The notes under the pieces are model-generated. The model was not told the origin of the DNA. It was given only the letters and a program-made list of their open reading frames with translations, and searched no databases. The translations under genes and the position numbers were made by a program. Shown here in pieces: positions 8,750-17,068 of a stretch of 64,000 nt of DNA (its first letter is position 1; each line of letters starts with the position of its first letter). This DNA is from Sva-07 sp963741755. Lineage in GTDB: Bacteria; Actinomycetota; Acidimicrobiia; Acidimicrobiales; Ilumatobacteraceae. The DNA lies in assembly GCA_963741755.1 (NCBI GenBank), contig CAVUJG010000002.1, forward strand, positions 1 through 64,000, written 5' to 3'.

Positions 8750-9406
8750 ATGGACGAACGAGTAGCCGAGTACAAGCGGGCCATCGAGTCGATCGTGCTC
8801 GTCGCCCACGACCCGGTTCCCGCCGAGCTGCTCGCGCAGTTGCTCGAGGAGCCGACCGTGATGGTCGAACAGTGGTGCGAGGAACTCGCCGAGTCGTACC
8901 GCGCGAACGGGCACGGATTCGACCTCGTCAACATCGCCGGGGGTTGGCGCTTCCAGACGGCCAACGATCTGACGCCATACGTCGAGCGGTTCCTGCTGCA
9001 CGACCAGCGCGCACGCTTGTCCGGTGCCGCCCTCGAAACGTTGGCGATCGTGGCGTACAAGCAGCCGATCTCGCGCGGCCAGATCGCGTCGATCCGTGGT
9101 GTCGACCCCGATGGCGTGCTGCGAACGTTGCAAGCGCGTGGCTACATCGACGAGGTCGCACGCGACAGCGGCCCCGGCCAGGCCATCCTCTTCGGGACCA
9201 CGGCGACATTCCTCGAGAAGCTCGGCCTCCCGTCGCTCGACGATCTCCCGCCGATCGCCGAGTTCATCCCCAGCGCCGAGGTGGTCGAGGCGCTCGAGAT
9301 CGGCCTGCGCGTCACACCACTGATCGAAGTGTCGACCGGCGGTGGGGCGGGCGGGGTGACACCGCCGGGACCCGATCCCGCCACCGACGACGACCCCACG
9401 CCGTGA
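8750..9406 (+). CDS. scpB: Segregation and condensation protein B
   Basis: 218 residues with two winged-helix domains. ALETLAIVAYKQPISRGQIA and the following SIRGVDPDGVLRTL are the ScpB signature, then GRPGQ-like GPGQAILFGTT and FLEKLGLPSLDDLPPI. It dimerises and binds ScpA to regulate the Smc ring. The C-terminal tail after residue ~185 is Gly/Pro/Asp-rich and probably disordered. Its TGA overlaps the GTG of the next gene by 4 bases, so translation is likely coupled. Confidence 0.95.
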   Translation: MDERVAEYKRAIESIVLVAHDPVPAELLAQLLEEPTVMVEQWCEELAESYRANGHGFDLVNIAGGWRFQTANDLTPYVERFLLHDQRARLSGAALETLAIVAYKQPISRGQIASIRGVDPDGVLRTLQARGYIDEVARDSGPGQAILFGTTATFLEKLGLPSLDDLPPIAEFIPSAEVVEALEIGLRVTPLIEVSTGGGAGGVTPPGPDPATDDDPTP

Positions 9407-10224
9407 CCGACCGGCCGATCGAGCCCCCGCTGTGGGAGCAGATGGCACAGCGGAGTGCTGAGCTGCCTCAAGGTGAGCGCCTGCAGAAGGTGCTCGCTGC
9501 CACCGGCTATGGAAGTCGCCGAGTTTGTGAGGACCTGATCGCCGCTGGTCGGGTGACCGTGAACGGCGCCGTGGCCATCCTTGGACGTCGCGTCGACGTC
9601 GACAACGATCTGGTCGAAGTCGACGGAGCACCGATCGGGGTCCGCCCCGACTTCGTGTATTACCTGCTCAACAAGCCCGTCGGGGTCGTCACCACGTCGC
9701 GCGACACCCATCAACGCCAGACGGTCATCGATCTGGTCCCGCACGAGCCGCGGGTCTTCGCCGTCGGGCGCCTCGATGTCGACACCGAGGGACTGCTGCT
9801 GTTGACCAACGACGGAAACCTGGCCAACCGGATCGCCCATCCGTCGCACGGCATCGAGAAGGAGTACCTGGTCGAAGTCGCCGGCGGGTCGATGTCGGCG
9901 GGCTCGATCCGGGCGCTTCGCGATGGGGTGTTGCTCGATGACGGAATGACGGCGCCTGCCCGAGTGTCCCAACCCGACCCTGGCGTACTGCGCATCACGA
10001 TCCACGAGGGCCGCAACCGGCAGGTTCGGCGCATGTGCGAAGCCGTCGGTCACCGAGTGACCCGGCTGGTCCGCACCCGGATCGGGCCACTGTCGGATCG
10101 GTCGCTGCAGCCGGGCAGCTGGCGGGAGTTGACCGCCGACGAGTGGCGGGCGCTCACCGAGTCGGTCGCCGATGCCACCCCACCGCCCGCTGAGGCGACG
10201 GATACGATCGAACGCCGTGACTGA
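9403..10224 (+). CDS. rluB: 23S rRNA pseudouridine synthase, RluB/RsuA family
   Basis: 273 residues from GTG 9403, which overlaps the scpB stop. The N-terminal S4 RNA-binding domain is GERLQKVLAATGYGSRRVCE with GRVTVNG. The RsuA/RluB catalytic motif GRLDVDTEGLLLLTNDG carries the nucleophilic Asp. The C-terminal IHEGRNRQVRRMCEAVGH is also typical. It isomerises a uridine in 23S rRNA (position 2605 in E. coli numbering for RluB). The scpA-scpB-rluB order is conserved in many Gram-positive bacteria. Its last bases overlap tyrA by 8. Confidence 0.9.
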   Translation: MTDRPIEPPLWEQMAQRSAELPQGERLQKVLAATGYGSRRVCEDLIAAGRVTVNGAVAILGRRVDVDNDLVEVDGAPIGVRPDFVYYLLNKPVGVVTTSRDTHQRQTVIDLVPHEPRVFAVGRLDVDTEGLLLLTNDGNLANRIAHPSHGIEKEYLVEVAGGSMSAGSIRALRDGVLLDDGMTAPARVSQPDPGVLRITIHEGRNRQVRRMCEAVGHRVTRLVRTRIGPLSDRSLQPGSWRELTADEWRALTESVADATPPPAEATDTIERRD

Positions 10225-11290
10225 CCACGCGCCGCTGCGTCGCGCCAACGTGATCGGCCTCGGGCTGATCGGAGGATCGGTCGCGCTCGCCCTTCGTGAG
10301 CGTGGCTGGCACGTCAGCGGTGAAGATCTCGACGCCGCCACTGGACGCGCCGCGCTCGACCGCGGTGTCGTCGATGCACTCGAACTCGACACCGATGCCG
10401 AGATCACGTTCGTCGCGGTCCCGGTGTTGGTCGCCGTCGATCAGGTCAAGCGAGCGCTCGCGGAGACCAACGGCGTCGTCACCGATGTCGGCAGCGTGAA
10501 AGCTGCGGTCTGTGCCGCGGCATCCGACACCAGGTTCGTCGGCGGTCACCCGATGGCCGGATCCGAACTCGATGGTCTCGACGGAGCGCAGGCCGACCTG
10601 TTCGAAGGCGCGGTGTGGGTCCTCACGCCTGGGGTCGACAGCGACGACACCGTGTTCGCCGGCGTCGCGTCCGTGGTCGCCTCGTTCGGTGCCGAGGTGG
10701 TGGCATTGAGTCCCGAACGCCACGATCAGCTCGTCGCCGTGGTGAGCCACGTCCCGCATCTCACCGCCGCCACGCTGATGGGCCTCGCGAGTGAACGTGC
10801 TGAGGAACACGCAGCGCTGTTGCGTCTTGCGGCCGGCGGTTTCCGCGACATGACGAGGGTTGCGAGTGGGCGTCCGGAGATCTGGCTCGACATCTGTGCC
10901 GAGAATCGAACGGCCATCGTCGCCGTGCTCGACCAGCTGATCGAGGGCCTCGGCGACGTGCGCGACGTGATCGACGCCGACGACCGCGATGGCCTGCACT
11001 CTCGACTGGCCGCAGCCCGTCACGCGCGTTCCAACCTGCCGACTCGGGTGGTGCATCCCGACGAACTCAGCGAAGTGCGCATCCCGATTCCCGACCGCGC
11101 CGGCTCGGCTGCGGAGGTCTTCACGCTGGCGGCCGAACTCAGCGTCAACATCGCCAGCTTCGAAGTCGTACACGTCGCCGAGAGCACGCGCGGCGTCGCC
11201 GTGGTCCTCGTCGATCGTGCGATGGTCGAACTCTTCCGCGGTGGGCTGCTCGCACGCGGATTCCGTCCTGCCGTGCAGCCGCTGTCGTGA
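10217..11290 (+). CDS. tyrA: Prephenate dehydrogenase with C-terminal ACT domain
   Basis: 357 residues starting at GTG 10217. It oxidatively decarboxylates prephenate to 4-hydroxyphenylpyruvate in tyrosine synthesis. The dinucleotide-binding loop is IGLGLIGGSVALAL near residue 14. GGHPMAGSE near 110-118 and the catalytic SHVPHLTA (His) follow. Residues from about 275 on (VRIPIPDRAGSAAEVFTLAA) form an ACT domain, which suggests feedback control by tyrosine. It overlaps rluB and aroA, so aromatic amino-acid genes sit inside the chromosome-segregation operon. Confidence 0.92.
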   Translation: MTDHAPLRRANVIGLGLIGGSVALALRERGWHVSGEDLDAATGRAALDRGVVDALELDTDAEITFVAVPVLVAVDQVKRALAETNGVVTDVGSVKAAVCAAASDTRFVGGHPMAGSELDGLDGAQADLFEGAVWVLTPGVDSDDTVFAGVASVVASFGAEVVALSPERHDQLVAVVSHVPHLTAATLMGLASERAEEHAALLRLAAGGFRDMTRVASGRPEIWLDICAENRTAIVAVLDQLIEGLGDVRDVIDADDRDGLHSRLAAARHARSNLPTRVVHPDELSEVRIPIPDRAGSAAEVFTLAAELSVNIASFEVVHVAESTRGVAVVLVDRAMVELFRGGLLARGFRPAVQPLS

Positions 11291-12610
11291 GCGACCGCAG
11301 CTTGTCAGGCGACGAACTGCACCGGGTGCAACGTGCCGACGGTCCCGTGATCGCCGACGTCCACGTCCCGCCGTCGAAGAGCATCGTGAACCGGGCGTTG
11401 ATGTGCGCTGCGCTCGCTGACGGCGCGAGCGAGATCAGGGGGATCGCTCCCGGCGACGACACCGCTGCGATGATCGCCTGTCTGCAGCAGCTCGGCTGCG
11501 GCATCGGCATCCGCATCGACGGCGACGACCGCATCGCCGACGTCGTCGGCACCGGTGGCGACCTCGTGCCAGGCCCGATGACCCTGCATGCGGGCCTCGC
11601 CGGAACCACGTCACGATTCGTCACGGCCCTCGCCGCCCTCGGCACCGGCGACTACACGATCGACGGGCATCCGCCGCTGCGTGCGCGCCCGATGGGGCCC
11701 TTGCACGACTCGCTCGCTGCGCTCGGTGCGAGCGTCACGCCCGGTGAGCGCGCTGGGCATCTTCCCGTCACGGTCGCCGGTCCGCTGCGTCGCGCCGACG
11801 CTGTCGTCATGCCGGGAGACGTGTCGAGCCAGTACATCACCGCGATGATGCTCATCGGGCCGTATGTGCCTGGTGGTCTCAAGCTCTGGCTGTCATCGGG
11901 CCTCGTGTCGCGTCCGTACCTGGAGATGACACAGGCGGTCATGGCGGCGTTCGGTCACGACGGGCGTCGAGTTGCGCGACCGGCACGTGACCGTCGAGCC
12001 GGGGGAGTACCTGCCAACCGAGTTCACCGTCGAGCCCGACGCCAGCTCCGCCAGCTATCCGCTCGCTGCCGCTGCGATGGTCGGCGGAGCGGTCAGCGTG
12101 CACGGCCTCGGCTCGTCGTCGTTGCAGGGCGATGCCCGATTCGTCGACATCCTCGCCGCGATGGGGTGTCTCGTCACGCAGGGGACGCACGACACGGTGG
12201 TGATGCGGCGTCGCGACACGCCGCTACGCGGCGTCGAGGTCGACATGGCCGACGTCTCCGACCTCGTGCCCACCGTCGCCGTCGTCGCCACGCAGGCGGT
12301 CACGCCGACTCGGATCACCGGCGTCGGATTCATCCGCGCCAAAGAGAGCGACCGTCTCGGCGATCTCGCCGCCGAACTCCGTCTGACCGGAGCGATCGTG
12401 ACGGTCGAACCAGACGGGCTCCTGATCGAACCGACCGACCTCCTGCACGGAGCGCGCTTGTCCACGCACCACGACCATCGACTCGCGATGGCGTTCGGAC
12501 TGCTCGGTCTCGTCGTCGACGGCATCGAGATCGTTGAACCATCGGTCGTGTCGAAGAGCTGGCCGAGCTACTGGGATGCGCTCTCCGCCATCCCCTCGCA
12601 TCTGCTGTGA
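11287..12610 (+). CDS. aroA: 3-phosphoshikimate 1-carboxyvinyltransferase (EPSP synthase), one frameshift
   Basis: It joins phosphoenolpyruvate to shikimate-3-phosphate. The N-terminal half has VPPSKSIVNRAL (substrate-binding Lys-Ser) and LHAGLAGTTSRFV. The C-terminal half has GFIRAKESDRLGDLAAEL and HHDHRLAMAFGLLGL. The reading frame changes near 11957, where gacgggcgtc carries one G too many. Removing one base restores a continuous protein of about 440 residues, the usual length. An indel in a G run is most likely a sequencing error. It overlaps tyrA by 4 bases and the next gene by 4 (GTGA). Confidence 0.92.
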
Positions 12611-13242
12611 CCGAGCCCGACAGCCGGTTGCGGGTCGCTGCCTTCGACGTCGACGGCACGATCACCCGCCATGACTGTGTCGTGCCGTTCCTGCGTCGTG
12701 TCGCCGGCACCGCAACGCTCGGTCGGCGCCTCGTGGCCCAGACTCGTACGGTGTCCGCCCGCGCCGTGCGGCGCGACCGCGACGGGCTGAAGGCAGCGGC
12801 GGCGGCCGCCGCGTTCGCCGGGCAGCCACTCGCACGCATCGAGTCGCTGGCCGACGACTTCGCGCAGTCCGTCCACGCCACCGGTCTGCGAGCAGACACC
12901 GTTGCACTCCTCGACGAACACCGCCGCCGCGGCGACACGGTGTTGTTGGTGTCGGCGTCGTTCGAGGTGTATCTGCGCCCGCTCGCCGAACTGCTCGGTG
13001 CCGACGATGTGCTCGCCGTCCGCCTCGAGGTGGGACCTGACGGCGTCCTCACCGGCCGCCTCGATGGAGCGAACTGCCGCGGCGCCGAGAAGGTACGCCG
13101 TCTCCACGCGTGGCTCGATGACCACGCCGGCGGGCGTGGCAGTGTGCACCTGAGCGTCTACGGCGACTCGACGGGCGACCGCGAGTTGCTCGCTGACGCC
13201 GACGTCGCCCGCTGGCTCGGACGCAGGGCGATGCCGCGATGA
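12607..13242 (+). CDS. HAD-family phosphatase (HAD-IB), candidate DPPR phosphatase
   Basis: 211 residues with the three HAD motifs: FDVDGT at 13-18 (nucleophile Asp14, acid/base Asp16), VSASFE near 118 and GDSTGD near 186. The family acts on small phosphomonoesters such as phosphoserine. It lies directly before the ubiA prenyltransferase and dprE1/dprE2. In that context a likely substrate is decaprenyl-phosphoryl-5-phosphoribose, whose phosphate must be removed before DprE1 acts. In Mycobacterium that step is assigned to a PAP2 protein (Rv3807c), so this would be a non-homologous replacement. The function is inferred from position only. Confidence 0.75.
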   Translation: MTEPDSRLRVAAFDVDGTITRHDCVVPFLRRVAGTATLGRRLVAQTRTVSARAVRRDRDGLKAAAAAAAFAGQPLARIESLADDFAQSVHATGLRADTVALLDEHRRRGDTVLLVSASFEVYLRPLAELLGADDVLAVRLEVGPDGVLTGRLDGANCRGAEKVRRLHAWLDDHAGGRGSVHLSVYGDSTGDRELLADADVARWLGRRAMPR

Positions 13243-13300
13243 CGGCGACCTCCACGACTACGGTGCGCGACGCCATGAACACTGCGAGCAGAGGATCGAC

Positions 13301-14170
13301 GTGCTGAGGGGTCTCTGGAGAACGGCGCGCCCGAAACAGTGGCTGAAGAACGTGCTGGTGTTCGCCGCGCCGGGTGCCGCCGGTGTCCTCGACGAAGGCA
13401 ACAACCTGGCGCTCACGCTGCTTGCGTTCGTGTCGTTCTGCTTTGCCGCGAGCGGCATCTACGTCTGGAACGACCTGCTCGACGTCGAGGCGGACCGTCG
13501 CCATCCGACCAAGCGGCACCGCGCCATCGCTGCCGGCGAGCTGAGCGTCGGCGCGGCCCGGGTCGCCGGCATCGTGCTGCCGATCATCGCGCTCGCTCTC
13601 GCCGCGCTCACCGGGCGTTGGCAGACCGTCGCCGTCGTCGGCACCTACATCGTCATCACGATCGCCTACACGTTGCGACTCAAGCACGTCCCCGTGGTCG
13701 ACGTCGTCACCGTGGCGGCAGGGTTCGTGCTGCGCGCCGCCGCCGGTGCGGTGGCCGTCGACGTGCCGATGTCGCGTTGGTTCGTGTTGTGCATCACCTT
13801 CGGCTCGCTGTTCATCGTGGTCGGCAAGCGGTACGCGGAACTCAACGAACTGGGCGGCGACGCGCAGACCCGGGCAACGCTCGAGGTCTACTCGATCGGG
13901 TATCTCCGGATGCTGCTCTCGATGAGCCTGGCCGGTGTCCTGATCAGCTATTGCGTGTGGGCGTTCGAGACCAGCGCGGCCTCGGCGAGCGACTGGCCGC
14001 TGTACGAGCTGTCGATCGTGCCCATGTTGATGGCGCTGATGCGCTACCTCCTCGTACTCGATCAGGGCCAAGGTGCCGCTCCCGAGGAGGTGTTCACCAG
14101 CGACCGACTGCTGTTGTTGCTGGGGTTCTGCTGGATTGTCGTCTATGGTCTCGCCGTCTATGTCTCCTGA
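13301..14170 (+). CDS. ubiA: UbiA-family prenyltransferase, decaprenyl-phosphate phosphoribosyltransferase
   Basis: 289 residues, GTG start at 13301 after AGAGGA. It has about nine membrane helices and the aspartate-rich motif NDLLDVEAD at 57-65 followed by RHPTKRHRAIAAG, which is the DPPR-synthase branch of UbiA. The second acidic site is replaced by GKRYAELNELG near 180, also seen in Rv3806c-type enzymes. The enzyme transfers 5-phosphoribose from PRPP to decaprenyl phosphate at the cytoplasmic membrane, the first committed step to decaprenyl-phospho-arabinose. The neighbouring dprE1 and dprE2 genes support this assignment. The next gene starts 8 bases before its stop. Confidence 0.88.
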   Translation: MLRGLWRTARPKQWLKNVLVFAAPGAAGVLDEGNNLALTLLAFVSFCFAASGIYVWNDLLDVEADRRHPTKRHRAIAAGELSVGAARVAGIVLPIIALALAALTGRWQTVAVVGTYIVITIAYTLRLKHVPVVDVVTVAAGFVLRAAAGAVAVDVPMSRWFVLCITFGSLFIVVGKRYAELNELGGDAQTRATLEVYSIGYLRMLLSMSLAGVLISYCVWAFETSAASASDWPLYELSIVPMLMALMRYLLVLDQGQGAAPEEVFTSDRLLLLLGFCWIVVYGLAVYVS

Positions 14171-14930
14171 GTCACTCGGTTCCGAACCCCCGGATCTGGC
14201 CACCGTCACCGCCCGCGTCGCCGACGTCGAGGGGTGGATGTCGCCGGGTCAGGCAGCAACGCTCTACGACGCCGCCCGCCGCTGCGCCCCGGAGGGCACC
14301 ATCGTCGAGATCGGCAGCTTTCAAGGCCGTTCGACGATCGTCCTCGCCAGCGCTGCCGCTCCCGACGTCACGGTGATCGCCATCGATCCCCATGCCGGCA
14401 ACGATCGCGGCCCGCAGGAGATCGACGGCTACGCCGATGCCGCAGCCGACGACCACGCCGTGTTCCTCGCCAACCTCGAACGCGCCGGCGTGGCCGATCG
14501 GGTCCGTCACATCCGCAAGTTCTCCGACGCCGCTCTGGTCGACGTCGACGCTCCGATCGACGTGCTCTACATCGACGGCGCTCACCGCTACGCCCCCGCC
14601 CGTGCCGACATCCGCGACTGGGGCGAGCGGGTCACCGACGGTGGCACCATGCTGATCCACGACTCGTTCTCGTCGATCGGTGTCACCCTGGCGATCCTGC
14701 GCCAACTGCTCGTCGGCTCCCGTTTCCGCTACGTCGGTCGATCCCGATCGATGACGATCTATCGGGCTGATCTCACCGGCGGCCTCGGGACACGTGTCGG
14801 CAACGCCGGCCGCCAGTTGGCACAGCTGCCGTGGTTCGCCAAGAACGTGGTGCTCAAGGTGGCCCTCACCCTCGGTTTGGGCAAGGTGCTCGGTCGGCTG
14901 GGCCGCCCCGTGCCCGACTGGCCCTACTGA
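14160..14930 (+). CDS. Class I SAM-dependent methyltransferase (Methyltransf_24 type)
   Basis: 256 residues from ATG 14160, overlapping ubiA. The SAM-binding motif is TIVEIGSFQGRSTIVLASAA, followed by VIAIDPHAGN and VLYIDGAHRYAPARADIRDW, then a GGTMLIHDSFSS loop. The last ~60 residues form a hydrophobic/basic tail (LPWFAKNVVLKVALTLGLGK) that may touch the membrane. It is placed between ubiA and dprE1, so it may methylate a sugar of the arabinan or a lipid-linked precursor. I know of no such gene at this place in mycobacterial clusters. The substrate is unknown. Confidence 0.75.
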   Translation: MSPESLGSEPPDLATVTARVADVEGWMSPGQAATLYDAARRCAPEGTIVEIGSFQGRSTIVLASAAAPDVTVIAIDPHAGNDRGPQEIDGYADAAADDHAVFLANLERAGVADRVRHIRKFSDAALVDVDAPIDVLYIDGAHRYAPARADIRDWGERVTDGGTMLIHDSFSSIGVTLAILRQLLVGSRFRYVGRSRSMTIYRADLTGGLGTRVGNAGRQLAQLPWFAKNVVLKVALTLGLGKVLGRLGRPVPDWPY

Positions 14931-14936
14931 TCCGAC

Positions 14937-16295
14937 GTGAGGAGTCGTCAGCTCGAACTGTCCGGTTGGGGCCGTACCGCGCCGTCGGCGGCCACCGTTG
15001 TCGACGCCGACGCTGACGAACTGGACGCGGAACTCCTCGAAGCACTCGCGGAGCCCCGCGGGATCATTGCACGGGGGATGGGACGCGCCTACGGCGATGC
15101 CGCCCAGAACGGCGGCGGGACGGTCGTACGGCTCGCCCCCGGGCCGATCCTGCTCGATCCCCGCGCAGGCACGGTCCAGGTCGGCGCCGGAGTCAGCCTC
15201 GACGAACTGCTGCGCCACGTCGTGCCCAGAGGGTTCTTCGTGCCGGTGTCGCCGGGCACACGGTTCGTCACGGTCGGCGGCGCCATCGCCAGCGACATCC
15301 ACGGCAAGAACCATCATGCCGATGGCACGTTCGGAGCTCACGTCGATGCGATGACGATGCTGCTGGCGGACGGAACTCGTCGCACGATCACCTCTGTCTC
15401 GGACCCGTTGTTGTGGTGGGCGACGATCGGCGGGATGGGCCTGACCGGCATCATCGTCGAGGCAACCGTGCGGCTGTTGCCGATCGAAACGAGTCGGTGT
15501 CTGGTGCTCACGGAGCGGGTGCCGAATCTCGACAGCCTGCTCGAGCGGATGGAGTCCGGCGATCACCTGCACCGGTACTCCGTCGCCTGGGTCGACATGG
15601 TCGCCACCGGAGCGCACCTCGGCCGGGCCGTGCTCACCCGGGGTGACCATGCCACCTACGACGAACTCGTCGCCGAGAAGCCGGCCGCCGGCGCCGACCC
15701 CCTGGCCTTCTCCCCGTCGGGCCTCGCTGCGGTGCCGCGAGGCGTCCCCAACGTGCTCAACCGACTCGCGGTGCGGACATTCAACGAGATGTGGTACCGC
15801 AAGGCGCCGGTGTCGCATCTCGGCCTCGAAACGATCACTGGCTTCTTCCACCCGCTCGACATGGTCGGCGACTGGAATCGGCTGTACGGGCGCTCGGGCT
15901 TTCTGCAGTACCAATTCGTCGTGCCGTTCGAGGCCGTCGAGACGTTACGAACGATCGTGGGGACGGTGGCGGCCTCCGGCCACGCCAGCTTCCTCGCCGT
16001 GCTCAAACGGTTCGGTCCCGAGAGCGGAGGGCTGCTCAGTTTCCCGACGCCTGGCTGGACGCTGACGCTCGATCTGCCCGCGGGTGTCGCCGGTCTCGGC
16101 GGTCTGGTCGGCGACCTCGATCGGATGGTGCTCGATGCCGGTGGTCGCCACTACCTGGCCAAGGACGCCACCGCGACGCCCGAGATCATCCGCGCCGGCT
16201 ACCCCCGGCTCGACGAGTGGCTCGAGGTCCGCCGATCGGTCGATCCGACCGGCCGGTGGATCAGCGACCAGGCCCGACGTCTCGATCTGTACTGA
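14937..16295 (+). CDS. dprE1: Decaprenylphosphoryl-beta-D-ribose 2'-oxidase
   Basis: 452 residues, close to the length of M. tuberculosis DprE1. The FAD domain shows GMGRAYGDAAQNGGG at 47-61 and IHGKNHHADGTFGAHVDAMT at 121-140. The substrate domain ends with YPRLDEWLEVRRSVDP at 422-437 and SDQARRLDLY. It oxidises the 2'-OH of decaprenyl-phospho-ribose to the keto intermediate, probably on the periplasmic face. At the benzothiazinone-reactive position (Cys387 in M. tuberculosis, in the GWNIC segment) this protein reads GWTLT, so the residue is Thr377. The conserved active-site Lys is at 409. It is followed by dprE2 after 26 bases. Confidence 0.92.
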   Translation: MRSRQLELSGWGRTAPSAATVVDADADELDAELLEALAEPRGIIARGMGRAYGDAAQNGGGTVVRLAPGPILLDPRAGTVQVGAGVSLDELLRHVVPRGFFVPVSPGTRFVTVGGAIASDIHGKNHHADGTFGAHVDAMTMLLADGTRRTITSVSDPLLWWATIGGMGLTGIIVEATVRLLPIETSRCLVLTERVPNLDSLLERMESGDHLHRYSVAWVDMVATGAHLGRAVLTRGDHATYDELVAEKPAAGADPLAFSPSGLAAVPRGVPNVLNRLAVRTFNEMWYRKAPVSHLGLETITGFFHPLDMVGDWNRLYGRSGFLQYQFVVPFEAVETLRTIVGTVAASGHASFLAVLKRFGPESGGLLSFPTPGWTLTLDLPAGVAGLGGLVGDLDRMVLDAGGRHYLAKDATATPEIIRAGYPRLDEWLEVRRSVDPTGRWISDQARRLDLY

Positions 16296-16321
16296 CCGCT
16301 CACTCCTGACAGGATTCCATC

Positions 16322-17068
16322 GTGAACAATGCCGTCCACCAACCCCAGACCGTGCTCGTGCTCGGCGGCACCAGCGACATCGGGCAGGCGATCGTGTCGG
16401 CGCTCGTGTCGCCATCGCTGCGACGTGTGATCCTGGCGGTGCGCAACCCTGACCAGGTCGACGTCGAGTCGCTGACGTTCGGATCCGCCAACGTGGTGGC
16501 GGTGGCGTTCGACGCCACCGATTCCGAGCACCATGAGGCGCTGATCGCTGATGTCGCCGAGCGCTACGGCGACCTCGACGTCGTCATCCAAGCGTTCGGT
16601 CAGCTCGGTGCGCCAGGACTCGACGATCCCGTGGCAGCGGCCGAGCTGGCGACGGTGAACTATGTCGGAGCGGTCTCCAGCGGCCTCGCCGTTGCCCATC
16701 GACTCCGAACCCAGGGTCACGGAGCACTCGTGGTGCTGTCGAGCGTGGCAGGCGTGCGAACCCGGGCGTCGAACTTCGTCTACGGATCGACCAAGGCCGG
16801 TCAGGATGCGTTCGCCACGGGGCTCGGCCACCTCCTGCACGGCTCGGGGGCACGGGTGCTCACGGTTCGCCCGGGATTCGTGCGCTCGTCGATGACCGCT
16901 GGAATGCCCGACGCGCCGTTCTCCGCTGATGTCGACGACGTCGCGAAGGCCGTTGCCGATGGGCTTCGGCGAGGCCGCAGCGTCGTGTGGGTCCCGGGCA
17001 TCCTGCAGGTCGTGTTCGGGCTGCTGCGCTACGCCCCGGGCGTGGTGTGGCGCAAACTCGACCGATGA
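16322..17068 (+). CDS. dprE2: Decaprenylphospho-2-keto-arabinose reductase (SDR)
   Basis: 248-residue short-chain dehydrogenase, GTG start 16322. The Rossmann loop is GGTSDIG at 15-21 and the catalytic residues are Ser140/141, Tyr154 and Lys158 (YGSTK). The C-terminal region carries a hydrophobic tail (VWVPGILQVVFGLLRYAPGV) typical of DprE2. It reduces the DprE1 product with NADH to decaprenyl-phospho-arabinose, the only known donor of arabinofuranose in bacteria. It sits right after dprE1 and overlaps the next gene by 4 bases (ATGA). Confidence 0.9.
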   Translation: MNNAVHQPQTVLVLGGTSDIGQAIVSALVSPSLRRVILAVRNPDQVDVESLTFGSANVVAVAFDATDSEHHEALIADVAERYGDLDVVIQAFGQLGAPGLDDPVAAAELATVNYVGAVSSGLAVAHRLRTQGHGALVVLSSVAGVRTRASNFVYGSTKAGQDAFATGLGHLLHGSGARVLTVRPGFVRSSMTAGMPDAPFSADVDDVAKAVADGLRRGRSVVWVPGILQVVFGLLRYAPGVVWRKLDR

